Part shown: positions 1 to 7,245 of the stretch, one piece after another
Layout: each line of letters begins with the position of its first letter
Position numbering within the stretch: position 1 is the first letter of the stretch
Source of the DNA: Salinispora fenicalii
GTDB taxonomy: Bacteria > Actinomycetota > Actinomycetes > Mycobacteriales > Micromonosporaceae
DNA length: 64,000 nt
Direction: 5' to 3'
Assembly: GCF_000514815.1 (NCBI RefSeq)
Contig: NZ_AZWQ01000031.1
Span: forward strand, 1 to 64,000
Translations under genes and position numbers: made by a program
Notes under the pieces: model-generated
The model's input: the letters and a program-made list of their open reading frames with translations, nothing else
Told to the model about the DNA's origin: nothing
Databases searched by the model: none

Positions 1-398
1 CCGAAGGGCTACCGAAGGTCGACCTCTACTCGCAGGTGGCGGTCGCCACCGGGTCGCGGCTGGTCTTCCTCGCCGGCCAGGTCGCCGTCGACGCCGACGG
101 GAACACGGTTGGCGTGGGCGACCTCGCTGCCCAGGTCGAGCAGTGCTACCTCAACGTCGCCACCGCCCTGGCCGAGGTCGGCGGCTCCTTCGATGATGTG
201 GCGAAGTTGACCGTGTACGTCGTCGACTGGACGCCCGACAAGATGGCGCTCCTGGGAGAGGGGATCGCGCGGGCGGCGGCGAAGCTGGGCGTCACCCTGG
301 CCGCCCCGTTGACAGGCCTGGGCATCAGCGCGCTCGCCGGCCCCGACCTGCTGGTCGAGGTCGAGGCCACGGCGGTCCTCGACGCAGTGTCACGTTGA
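1..398 (+). CDS. RidA/YjgF-family protein, 5' truncated by window edge
   Basis: The reading frame is open from the first base (EGLPKVDLYSQ precedes the first internal GTG at 36) and ends with TGA at 396-398, so the gene begins upstream. The visible protein is about 131 residues, nearly the whole family length. It shows the RidA pattern: an N-terminal EGLPK..YSQ segment, LAGQVAVDADG, a central VAKLTVYVVD strand and a C-terminal LVEVEATAVL strand. RidA proteins form trimers and hydrolyse reactive enamine/imine intermediates in the cytosol, but actinobacterial paralogues differ in substrate. The C-terminal active-site Arg of archetypal RidA (IEVEA.A motif region) cannot be confirmed, so only the family is assigned. 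A 15-bp hairpin follows at 427. Confidence 0.85.
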   Translation, partial: EGLPKVDLYSQVAVATGSRLVFLAGQVAVDADGNTVGVGDLAAQVEQCYLNVATALAEVGGSFDDVAKLTVYVVDWTPDKMALLGEGIARAAAKLGVTLAAPLTGLGISALAGPDLLVEVEATAVLDAVSR

Positions 399-426
399 GT
401 TAGCCGAGGCCGGCGTGGCGCGGGTC

Positions 427-467
427 GATGTTCCCTGGGCGTGGCCCTGGCCCGCCCAGGGAACATC
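427..467. terminator. bidirectional hairpin terminator between convergent genes
   Basis: A perfect 15-bp inverted repeat (gatgttccctgggcg / cgcccagggaacatc) with an 11-nt loop lies between the RidA-like gene (+) and the DHFR-like gene (-, stop at 473). Its position suits termination in both directions; no long U tract is present, as is common in high-GC actinobacteria. Confidence 0.7.
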
Positions 468-472
468 ACAGC

Positions 473-1015
473 TCAGCGCAGGATCCGAAATCGCAGGTGG
501 GTCGCCTGGGGCGTATCGATCGCACCGATGTTCTCCAACCGCAGGGCGGTGGCGTCGAACAGCTTGATCCCGTCGTCGATCACCATGGGCCGTACCGCCA
601 GCCGGATCTCGTCGACGAGCCCCGCAGCCAGGCACTGCTGGGCGAGCTGGGCGCCGCCGCCGATGATGACCTCGCGCTCTCCCGCGGCGACCTGGGCGCG
701 GCCCACCGCCTCGGCCACGTCCGGGATGAAGTGGAAGACGGTGTCCCCTTTGGCCACCTGCTCCGGTGTGCTGTGCGAGACGACGAAGTGCTCGACCAGG
801 AACGGGTTGTCCACGAACCCGTCCTGGCTGGCGCCCTGGTCGTAGGTGCGTCGCCCCATCACCATCGCGCCCATGCTGCGCTGCAGCTCCTCGACGATCG
901 CCTGGCTCTCCGGCGAGGGGGCGAAGAACCAGTCATGCAGCCCTTCGGGCCCGCCGTCCGGCCCGGCAATGCAGCCATTTACCGACATCGTCATATCTAG
1001 CACTACTTTTCCCAT
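473..1015 (-). CDS. dihydrofolate reductase family / RibD C-terminal domain protein
   Basis: This 180-residue protein begins MGKVVLDMTMSVNGCIAGP, the typical N-terminus of the actinobacterial RibD_C/DHFR-like family, followed by GRRTYDQG, VVSH, a VIIGGGAQLAQQ nucleotide-binding turn and a DEIRLAVRPM..D strand. Such proteins are stand-alone NADPH-binding reductases whose substrates are mostly unknown; they are distinct from FolA. ATG at 1015 is chosen over an upstream in-frame ATG at 1075 because the family motif starts here and a GGTGGGGG stretch precedes it. It is a single gene, convergent with the RidA-like gene. Confidence 0.85.
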   Translation of the reverse strand: MGKVVLDMTMSVNGCIAGPDGGPEGLHDWFFAPSPESQAIVEELQRSMGAMVMGRRTYDQGASQDGFVDNPFLVEHFVVSHSTPEQVAKGDTVFHFIPDVAEAVGRAQVAAGEREVIIGGGAQLAQQCLAAGLVDEIRLAVRPMVIDDGIKLFDATALRLENIGAIDTPQATHLRFRILR

Positions 1016-1255
1016 GGCACCCCCACCGGTTGCTGGCATCCTGTTTCGCGAGCCGGGAATAGCGCCCCTGCCCACCTCTCCGGGTGCCGAGGTGTCATGA
1101 GCGCAAGCGGCTCGCCTCCGCCGATGTCATCATCACGCACCGACATTCCGGCGCCCCGTCGACTCACCGGCGTACCCCACCGTGGGCATCGGCGTGGACC
1201 ACGCCCCACTGATCTACCAAGATCAAATACCGGGACTGCCTGAACTCGCCATGGT

Positions 1256-1288
1256 GAGGCCCGGGGATATGTCCAATCCCCGGGCCTC
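1256..1288. terminator. 12-bp hairpin, probable terminator of the tRNA-like RNA transcript
   Basis: Perfect 12-bp inverted repeat gaggcccgggga / tccccgggcctc with a 9-nt loop. It lies about 60 nt beyond the last tRNA-like module on the minus strand, so it probably ends that transcript. Between 1016 and 1255 I see no gene or other recognisable element. Confidence 0.65.
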
Positions 1289-1346
1289 GGTTTGCCACCG
1301 ATTTTTGCACACCGACACTTTTAAGAATGCAGATCATTCGTTACGA

Positions 1347-1416
1347 CATCAGGTTTTACCGTTAAACTATCGCCGCATGTTGGAGCGGCGAGCTGGACTT
1401 GAACCAGCATCCGACG
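1347..1416 (-). ncRNA. permuted tRNA-like module B
   Basis: In minus-strand order: candidate anticodon-stem 3' strand CGTCGG (1416-1411), T arm GCTGG-TTCAAGT-CCAGC (1408-1392), acceptor 3' strand TCGCCGC (1391-1385), 8-nt linker TCCAACAT (1384-1377), acceptor 5' strand GCGGCGA (1376-1370), TA, D arm GTTT-AACGGTA-AAAC (1367-1353), then CTGATG (1352-1347). The acceptor strands are perfectly complementary over 7 bp and the D and T stems are perfect. CTGATG pairs with CGTCGG over 6 bp with two G-U pairs. The D loop has the conserved GG and the T loop the TTC.A pattern. A standard tRNA search would miss this because the halves are in inverted order. Confidence 0.65.
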
Positions 1417-1489
1417 ATCAGCGTCCACATTCGTTCGACCCGGTGTTCAGTGGCGAATACTGAAGTTGGAGCGATAATCTGAGATTGAC

Positions 1490-1566
1490 CGTGGCTGCCT
1501 CTGCCAGTTGGGCTACCCCGACCCGAGAAGTGCCGGGGGCAGGGATCGAACCTGCACTGGACCGCG
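1490..1566 (-). ncRNA. permuted tRNA-like module A
   Basis: In minus-strand order: candidate anticodon-stem 3' strand CGCGGT (1566-1561), 5-nt variable region CCAGT, T arm GCAGG-TTCGATC-CCTGC (1555-1539), acceptor 3' strand CCCCGGC (1538-1532), a 9-nt linker beginning with A (1531-1523), acceptor 5' strand GTCGGGG (1522-1516), TA at tRNA positions 8-9, D arm GCCC-loop with GG-AGGC (1513-1497), then GCCACG (1495-1490). The acceptor strands pair over 7 bp with one G-U. The anticodon-stem strands pair over 6 bp with one A-C mismatch and one G-U. The T loop matches TTCRANY. The two halves of a tRNA are therefore present in reversed order, joined through what would be the CCA end. Confidence 0.65.
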
Positions 1567-1642
1567 TTCGTCAGTTTAAGCTTCAGCTTCAGCTTTGCGC
1601 CCTTGGCGCACCCCTGCGCTCCCACAGGGGAACCTATGACGG

Positions 1643-2374
1643 CTACCCGAACAGGTAGTCAAAGACCGCTGCGCCTACCCGCTTTTCAACGGCCTCGGTA
1701 TTGTTGGCCTCCTCCCGCGCGAACTTGACCGCTGCTTGCAGCGCCACGACGCGGTCGAGGATTTCGTTGACCCGCTTGGCTGGCAGGGCTCCGGAGAATT
1801 TCACCGTCGTCCAGTAACCGACGGCCACATCCTCGTAGTAGACCTCAACCTGGGCCGGGTGCTTCTCCGTGGCCTCGGCCTTCACGTGGTTGCGCGGAAC
1901 TTTCTTAGTCCGAATGGTACGTACCGACTCGGTCCGCCAACTGTCGGTGGACTCGTCACGTACCCACGACTCAGCAGCGTCCAGGACTGGCAGCTTCTTG
2001 ACGAAGGTGTGCAAGTCGACCAGCTGCTTCTCAAGAAACAGCAAGTATGTGACTGGTACGCCGCTGGCTACGGTCTGACCGTCGACCACGATGTCGGCGT
2101 GCGCCACACAGTTGGTCCAGTCCTTGGTGGCCGTAACGTCAAGAAGGCGTGTGAGCGTTGTCGAGACCTGCCGCAGGATGTCCTCGGCCTTGATCTGCAC
2201 CCGCGTCGACTCGGCCGGCAGTTGCTCGCCTTCCTCGTCCTTGGGCTGGTAGGTGCGCGAGATGCCTGCCAACGGAGCGGTCTTCTGCAGGGCATGGTGT
2301 GCCTCAGTCCAGTCCGCGAACGACTTGCTCTTGACGCCCTTTTCGACCGCGATTATCTGGTTAAGCCTCGGCAC
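1643..2374 (-). CDS. conserved protein of unknown function (243 aa) upstream of the tRNA-like RNA
   Basis: The start is GTG at 2374, preceded by AGGAG at good spacing; upstream ATG codons at 2425 lack such a site. The protein (PRLNQIIAVEKGVKSKS...) is soluble, highly charged and without signal peptide or membrane segments. It contains a basic stretch around residues 150-165 (RTKKVPRNHVKAEA) followed by strands VEVYYEDVAVGYWTTVKFSG and a C-terminal helical part ending FDYLFG. I have seen closely similar proteins as widespread hypotheticals in actinomycetes but know no assigned function. Its stop codon lies 13 nt from the first hairpin of the permuted tRNA-like RNA, which suggests a protein-RNA unit; this is inference from position only. 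Confidence 0.85.
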   Translation of the reverse strand: MPRLNQIIAVEKGVKSKSFADWTEAHHALQKTAPLAGISRTYQPKDEEGEQLPAESTRVQIKAEDILRQVSTTLTRLLDVTATKDWTNCVAHADIVVDGQTVASGVPVTYLLFLEKQLVDLHTFVKKLPVLDAAESWVRDESTDSWRTESVRTIRTKKVPRNHVKAEATEKHPAQVEVYYEDVAVGYWTTVKFSGALPAKRVNEILDRVVALQAAVKFAREEANNTEAVEKRVGAAVFDYLFG

Positions 2375-2569
2375 AATTTCTCCTATCGACCAGCGGTACG
2401 TTAGCACCCCTGCCCACTGTGGCAAACATCAGCGTGACGCGGGCGGATGGAATCCCCTCGCGACGCCCGCTGGCCGGCCGAAGACGGTTGACTATCAGCC
2501 CGGACCTCTGGTGGTCCATCATGGCCGGTGACGTCGGCGAGGAGTAAGCCCGACGCGGTCCTGCCGTGA

Positions 2570-3607
2570 CTAAGGGGCGACCACGCTGAGGTGGGTCGGG
2601 GGTAGCCAGAGGGAGGTGCCGTCGCCGGGGCGCAGCGGTGCTGCCGGCCCGGTGGTGAGGTGCAGGGTGACTCCGCCGCTGGTGGCCTGGATGTCGAGGT
2701 GGGTGCCCCGGTCGGTGACGGCGGTGATGGTCGCCGGCACCACATTGTCCCCCTGCTGGTCCCCGACCACGATGGCTTCCGGGCGGATGAGGAGCAGGCC
2801 TGCTCCGCGGTGGTCGGTGTCGAGGCGGAGGCGGCCGAGGGGGCAGTCGAAGTGGCCGGGGGAAGCGGTGCCGGGGATGGCATTGCCGGCGCCGCCCAGG
2901 AATCGGGCGACAGCCAGGGTCGTGGGCCGGCGAAACAGGTCGGCGGGTGGGGCGTGCTGCGCGACCCGGCCGTCGAGAAGCACGGTGACCGTGTCGGCCA
3001 CGTCGGTGGCCTCGTCGCGGTCGTGGGTGACGAAGAGGGTGGTGCTGCCCTCCCGCCGGTGCAGCTCGGTGAGGAGTGCCCGCATGTCGCCGCGTAGCTG
3101 CGGGTCGAGGGCGCTGAACGGCTCGTCGAGCAGCAGGACCCCGGGGCGGACGGCCAGGGCGCGGGCGAGGGCGATGCGTTGCTGCTGGCCGCCGGAGAGT
3201 TCGCTGCTGCGCCGCTCGCCGTAGCCCGGTAGCGCGACGGCGTCGAGCAGCTCGGCGACCCGCCGCCGGATGGCAGCGCGGTCGGTGCCGCGCATGCGCA
3301 GCCCGAAGGCGACGTTCTCGGCCACGGTGAGGTGCGGGAAGAGCAGCGGGCGTTGAAAGACGACGCCGAGGTCGCGCCGGTGCGGGGGCTGGCGCAGGAC
3401 ACTGTGGCCGGCGACCCGGACGTCGCCGCCGGTGGGGGCGCTCAGCCCGGCGACGATCGACAGGAGGGTGGACTTGCCGCTGCCGGAGGGCCCGAGGACG
3501 GCGGTACGGGTGCCCGCCGGCACCTCCAGGCTGACCCGGCGCAGCGTCGGCGTGGTCGCGCCGGGGTAGGTGTGGTCCAGGTCGGCGATGGTGATGTCGG
3601 TGGTCAT
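2570..3607 (-). CDS. ABC transporter ATP-binding protein (YnjD-like)
   Basis: This 345-residue cytosolic ATPase has Walker A GPSGSGKS (39-46), a Q loop in VVFQRPLLFP, signature LSGGQ (137-141), Walker B VLLLDEP (157-163) and switch His195 in VTHDRDEA. A C-terminal TOBE-like regulatory domain follows from about residue 235. It energises import through the two permeases encoded immediately upstream. Its ATG at 3607 overlaps the permease stop (ATGA), so translation is coupled, and it is the last gene of the seven-gene operon. The substrate is unknown: the binding protein belongs to the YnjB family, whose ligand is not established to my knowledge. About 195 bp with no recognised element separates it from the gene at 2374. 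Confidence 0.9.
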   Translation of the reverse strand: MTTDITIADLDHTYPGATTPTLRRVSLEVPAGTRTAVLGPSGSGKSTLLSIVAGLSAPTGGDVRVAGHSVLRQPPHRRDLGVVFQRPLLFPHLTVAENVAFGLRMRGTDRAAIRRRVAELLDAVALPGYGERRSSELSGGQQQRIALARALAVRPGVLLLDEPFSALDPQLRGDMRALLTELHRREGSTTLFVTHDRDEATDVADTVTVLLDGRVAQHAPPADLFRRPTTLAVARFLGGAGNAIPGTASPGHFDCPLGRLRLDTDHRGAGLLLIRPEAIVVGDQQGDNVVPATITAVTDRGTHLDIQATSGGVTLHLTTGPAAPLRPGDGTSLWLPPTHLSVVAP

Positions 3608-4542
3608 CGGCCGACTCCGAGCAAGGCGGTGTCGCGGCCGGCGAGTTGCCGGGCGGCGAGGGCGGTCAGCAGCAGGGGCGGGGCGACGGCGACCAGCGCG
3701 ATGGCGGCGGTGGCGGCCTGGTTGCCGCTGCCGGCGGCGGTGGCGAAGAGCAGCAGCGGCACCGTGGTGACGACGCCACCACCGATGAGCAGGGTCAACA
3801 GATAGTCGCTCCAGGAGATGAGGAAGGCGAACATGGCGGCGACGACCAGACCGCCACGCAGCTGGGGGAGGCTGACCTCGCGGAACGCCCGCCACGCCCC
3901 GGCGCCGAGGGTGCGGGCCTGCCGTTCCAGAGCCGGGTCGACGCCGGCCCACACCCCGGACATCAGCAGTGTGGCGTACGCGGTGGCGGCGGGTAGCTGG
4001 GCCAGGACCACGCCGGCGAGCGAGTCGGCGAGCCCGGCGCGCAGGTAGACGATCTGCGCGCCCATGGCGACGGCGAACGGGGGTACCAGCACCGGGGCGA
4101 GCAGAACCAGCTCGATCAGCCGTCTCCCCGGCAGCCGGTGCCAGGCCAACGCGCGCCCGGCGGCGGCCCCGAGGACGGTGGCGAGGGCGGCGACGGCGGC
4201 ACCGATGCTGATGGAGGTGGCGACGGCCTCGGCGAGGCGGGACTGTGGGCCGAGCGCCTGCTCCCAGCCGACCAGCGACCAGCGAGCCGGCCACAGGTCG
4301 GGGTAGAACCATTGGTCGGTGAAGGCCTGTACTGCCAGCGGCAGCAGCGGCCCCGCCACCCAGAGGCCGGTGAGGATCAGTACCGTGGGGCGGGCCAACG
4401 CCGCGCCGAGCGGCCGCCGGGGCCGCCCCGCTCCCTGAACCAGCTGCGCTCCCGCCACCGGCCCCGCTTCCTGCACCGCTCCCCGCCCCGGTCGCGCTTC
4501 CCGTACTGGCCGGGATCCCGTCGCCGGCCCCGCTTCCGTCAT
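3604..4542 (-). CDS. ABC transporter permease, second subunit (YnjC C-terminal half equivalent)
   Basis: The 312-residue membrane protein has a Pro/Arg/Gly-rich N-terminal tail of about 45 residues, then about six hydrophobic segments and a permease EAA-type loop near ERQARTLGAGAWRAFREVSLP. ATG at 4542 overlaps the upstream permease stop (ATGA), and its own stop overlaps the ATPase start. Together with the other permease it would form the transmembrane channel of the importer. E. coli YnjC is, as I recall, a single fused permease; here the two halves are separate genes. An in-frame upstream extension to 4935 is antisense/overlap shadow inside the preceding permease. Confidence 0.85.
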   Translation of the reverse strand: MTEAGPATGSRPVREARPGRGAVQEAGPVAGAQLVQGAGRPRRPLGAALARPTVLILTGLWVAGPLLPLAVQAFTDQWFYPDLWPARWSLVGWEQALGPQSRLAEAVATSISIGAAVAALATVLGAAAGRALAWHRLPGRRLIELVLLAPVLVPPFAVAMGAQIVYLRAGLADSLAGVVLAQLPAATAYATLLMSGVWAGVDPALERQARTLGAGAWRAFREVSLPQLRGGLVVAAMFAFLISWSDYLLTLLIGGGVVTTVPLLLFATAAGSGNQAATAAIALVAVAPPLLLTALAARQLAGRDTALLGVGR

Positions 4543-5396
4543 CGCCGCGCTCCCGTCACCCGGCCGACGGCACGCCGGCTGGCCCCGGTGTACGCGAGCG
4601 CCGCCGCGACGGCGATGACCGCGATCAGCAGGGCGACGGCGACGCCCTCGGCCCGGCCGGAGAGTTCGGCGGCGGTGAACCGCTGGTAGGCCAGGACCGG
4701 TAGCGGCTGCGGGTAGGCGCGGCCGAGCAGGGCGGGCACCTCGTACGCGCCGAGGGTGAAGGCGAAGATCAGCACCGCCACGGCCAGGATCGACGGGGCG
4801 AGCAGGGGCAGGGTCACGTGCCGCAGCACCTGCCGGGGGCGGGCGCCGAGGGTGGCGGCGACCCGTTCGTGCTCGGCTACCGGACCGCCGAGCGCGGCGA
4901 GGACGACGATCAGCACGAACGGCGCCTCCTTCCACACGTACTCGGCGATCACGGCGACCGCGTGCGGGTCGGCGACCAGGGCGGGCAGCGCGACGCCGAC
5001 GGTACGGGCGGCGCGGGCCAGCAGGCCGGAGTCGGCCAGCAGCAGCCCGATCGCGACCGCGCCGATCAGGTGCGGCACCGGCAGCCCGAGCTGGGCCAGG
5101 AAGGTGGCCGTGCGTCGGCCCGCGGCTGTGCGGCGCAGGGCCAGGGCGGCGGCGACACCGAGGGCGACGGCGAGCCCGGTGGCGACGGTGGAGATCCAGA
5201 GGCTCAGCAGCAGTCCGTCGGTGAACGCCGGACCGTCGGTCACCCGCTGGTAGGCGGCCAGGCCGACCGGCGTGTCGGTGAACCCGGCCAGGCCGAGGCT
5301 CTGGGCGAACCCGTAGCCGAGGCCGCCGCCGAAGAGCAGCACCACGGTGGCCAGCGCCGGCAGGATCAGCAGGAGCCCGGTGCGGCGGTGGTTCAC
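4539..5396 (-). CDS. ABC transporter permease, first subunit (YnjC-like)
   Basis: This 285-residue integral membrane protein begins at GTG 5396 (VNHRRTGLLLILPAL), overlapping the TGA of the substrate-binding gene (GTGA). It has about six transmembrane segments, and the binding-protein-dependent permease loop lies near HERVAATLGARPRQVLRHVTLP (split here: HERVAATLGA, then RPRQVLRHVTLP). It pairs with the next permease and the ATPase at 2570. The reported longer frame to 5444 would overlap the upstream gene by 52 nt and lacks a ribosome-binding site, so the GTG is preferred. Confidence 0.87.
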   Translation of the reverse strand: MNHRRTGLLLILPALATVVLLFGGGLGYGFAQSLGLAGFTDTPVGLAAYQRVTDGPAFTDGLLLSLWISTVATGLAVALGVAAALALRRTAAGRRTATFLAQLGLPVPHLIGAVAIGLLLADSGLLARAARTVGVALPALVADPHAVAVIAEYVWKEAPFVLIVVLAALGGPVAEHERVAATLGARPRQVLRHVTLPLLAPSILAVAVLIFAFTLGAYEVPALLGRAYPQPLPVLAYQRFTAAELSGRAEGVAVALLIAVIAVAAALAYTGASRRAVGRVTGARR

Positions 5397-6625
5397 TGTT
5401 GCAGTACCTCGCGTCGCCAGCCCTCCTCCAACGGCGGCAGCCACTGCGCCCGTAGCTCCGGTTGGCTGTTACGCGACAGCTGGTCGTAGCTTGGCACCTG
5501 AGCCGAGGTGGGCAGGGCGGCGAAGCGGTCCCGCCACTCGACGTCGAGCTTGTCGAGGTTCACGGCCGGGTACTGGCCCCACCCGTCGGGGCGGGCCTTC
5601 TCGTACTGCAACTCGGGGGAGAGCATCAGGTCGGCCAGGGCGAGGGCGGCGGAGCGGTTGGCGGCGTTGGCCGGTACGGCGAGATAGTTGGTGTTGCCGA
5701 TGGTGCCCTCGTCCAGCAGCAGGGTACGGGTGGTGGCCGGGAACTGTCCCCGTTCGACCAGGCTGGTGACCTGCGCCGGCCCGTACGTCATGGTGAAGTC
5801 GACCTGCCCGTTGGCGTACAGGTCGTTGAGCTCCTTCTCGTTGGCCGGGTACGTCTCACCCGCACGCCACAGGGCGGGCCGCAGCTCGCGCAGGGTCTGC
5901 CACAGCGGCGGGGTGAGCCGGTCGTAGGCGGCCTGGTCGAAGTCGTCCGGGATCTGGTCGACCCCGCCGGCCTGGTGGTAGAGGGCATGCCGGACGAAGA
6001 CCGAGCCGGTGAAGTCCGGCGGGGCGGGGTAGGTGAACCGGCCTGGGTGGGCGCGGATCCAGTCCAGCAGCCCGGCGACGCTGGTCGGCGGGTCGCTGAC
6101 CCGCGCGGAGTCGTAGCTGAACGCGAACTGGGCGCGGCTCCACGGCACCTCGCACCCCTCGACCGGGGTGCCGAAGTCGTTGGCGACCGTCGGCTCGGAC
6201 CAGTCGACGTAGCGCATGTTCGGCAACAGCTCGACCAGCCCGCACTGCCACAGCCCGGCCTGCTTGCCGGTGCGGAAGTTCTCCCCGTTGATCCACACCA
6301 GATCCACCGATCCGCCTGAGCCGCGGCCGGCCTGCTTCTCGCCGAGGACCTTGTTGACTGCCAGGGCGGTGTCGGTGATCGGTACCCGGTTGATCCGGAC
6401 GTCGAGCCGTTCGCGGGCGGCCGGGGCGACGACCTCGTCGACATAGCGGTTGGCGCCGTCGTCGCCGCCGTACATGAAGAGGTTGACCGTCTGCCCGCGG
6501 GCCTCCTGCAGCACCTGGGCGAAGTCGCGGGGGGCGGGGTCGACGTCGCCGGTGCCGGCGGTGCAGCCGGCGGCGAGCAGGCCGGCGGCGGTCAGCGTCG
6601 CCACCGCGCGCCATCGTCGGTTCAT
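5393..6625 (-). CDS. YnjB-like ABC transporter substrate-binding lipoprotein
   Basis: This 410-residue extracytoplasmic lipoprotein has a short signal peptide with lipobox LAAGC (Cys21). The mature part contains FMYGGDDGANRYVD, ITDTALAVNKVLGEK and DLVWINGENFRTGK; the last is characteristic of the YnjB family. It would capture the solute for the permeases and ATPase encoded downstream. The ATG at 6625 overlaps the stop of the phosphatidyltransferase gene (ATGA). The ligand is not known. In E. coli, ynjBCD lies in a cluster with TVP38/TMEM64-like (ydjX, ydjZ) and CDP-alcohol phosphatidyltransferase (ynjF) genes, matching this operon. Confidence 0.87.
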   Translation of the reverse strand: MNRRWRAVATLTAAGLLAAGCTAGTGDVDPAPRDFAQVLQEARGQTVNLFMYGGDDGANRYVDEVVAPAARERLDVRINRVPITDTALAVNKVLGEKQAGRGSGGSVDLVWINGENFRTGKQAGLWQCGLVELLPNMRYVDWSEPTVANDFGTPVEGCEVPWSRAQFAFSYDSARVSDPPTSVAGLLDWIRAHPGRFTYPAPPDFTGSVFVRHALYHQAGGVDQIPDDFDQAAYDRLTPPLWQTLRELRPALWRAGETYPANEKELNDLYANGQVDFTMTYGPAQVTSLVERGQFPATTRTLLLDEGTIGNTNYLAVPANAANRSAALALADLMLSPELQYEKARPDGWGQYPAVNLDKLDVEWRDRFAALPTSAQVPSYDQLSRNSQPELRAQWLPPLEEGWRREVLQQ

Positions 6626-7245
6626 CGGGTGGGCCTCCCGGCGGGCTCGGACAGGGTACGGACAGCGTGCACGACGCGTTGCCCGGCGGTGATGGCGACC
6701 ACGGCGGCCCAACCCCAGGCGAGCTGGCCGGCGAAGCCGGGCAGCAGGCAGAAGAGGGCGTGTACGGCGATGGTCTCGGCGCCCTCGGCCAGTCCGCCGA
6801 GGAAGTGCAGCGACCGCTCGTCACCGCGTTGCCGGCCCACCCGTTCGGCGATCGACGAGTACGCCAGCAGCGTCGCCCCGTTGACGTAGTAGGTCACCAG
6901 CAGGACCAGGAACGGGGTGGCGGGCCCGGCAGCGCCGACGGCGACTCCGGCGACGAACGCCCCGTACACGGTGAAGTCCGCGACGATGTCGAGGAACCCG
7001 CCCAACGGGGAGGCGGTGCCGCGGCGGCGGGCGAGGGGGCCGTCGAGGCCGTCGGCGAGCCGGGACACCAGCCACGCCACCAGCGCCGGCCACCACCAGC
7101 CGGCCGCCGCGGCGGCGCTCGCGGCCAGGCCCAGGGCCAGGCCGGCGGCGGTCAACCGGCCGGGCGTCACCCACGGCCGGTCCACGGCGGCGGCGAACCG
7201 GTCCAGGGTCTTGGCCAGGACCGGTCGCAGACGTGCGTCGATCAT
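6622..7245 (-). CDS. CDP-alcohol phosphatidyltransferase family membrane protein (YnjF-like)
   Basis: The 207-residue protein carries the family's metal-binding motif in order: D65-G-x-D68-G-x2-A-R-x8-G-x3-D86-x3-D90 (DGLDGPLARR...GGFLDIVAD). About six hydrophobic helices are visible. Family members transfer a phosphoalcohol from a CDP-activated donor to an alcohol in the membrane, most often for phospholipid synthesis; the acceptor here is unknown. ATG at 7245 shares one base with the stop of the TVP38-like gene. It sits between that gene and the YnjB-like binding protein, as in the equivalent enterobacterial cluster, which hints at a common membrane-linked pathway. Confidence 0.88.
   Translation of the reverse strand: MIDARLRPVLAKTLDRFAAAVDRPWVTPGRLTAAGLALGLAASAAAAAGWWWPALVAWLVSRLADGLDGPLARRRGTASPLGGFLDIVADFTVYGAFVAGVAVGAAGPATPFLVLLVTYYVNGATLLAYSSIAERVGRQRGDERSLHFLGGLAEGAETIAVHALFCLLPGFAGQLAWGWAAVVAITAGQRVVHAVRTLSEPAGRPTR

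Larger units (their letters stand above)
1325..1630 (-). ncRNA. candidate structured RNA with two permuted tRNA-like modules
   Basis: Reading the minus strand from 1630 down to 1325, a series of helices follows directly after the stop codon of the gene at 1643. First come two abutting hairpins: CCCCTG/CAGGGG (1630-1611) and TGCGCC/GGCGCA (1610-1596). Next is a three-copy GAAGCT repeat (1595-1578), then two tRNA-like modules (separate entries), then a GAATG/CATTC hairpin (1339-1325). The terminator-like hairpin at 1288-1256 closes the unit. No open frame explains the conserved tRNA features. Placement suggests co-transcription with, or processing from, the mRNA of the upstream gene. The permuted order resembles the tRNA-mimicking module of bacterial YrlA Y RNAs, but no Ro60/Rsr or RtcB gene is in the window. 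That it is transcribed is an inference. Confidence 0.6.

Noticed and set aside
1378-1450. Ordinary tRNA gene call from the T-arm-like sequence at 1392-1408
   Set aside because: No 5' acceptor or D arm lies upstream in normal order; the complementary acceptor strand and D arm are found after the T arm, so a standard tRNA does not fit.
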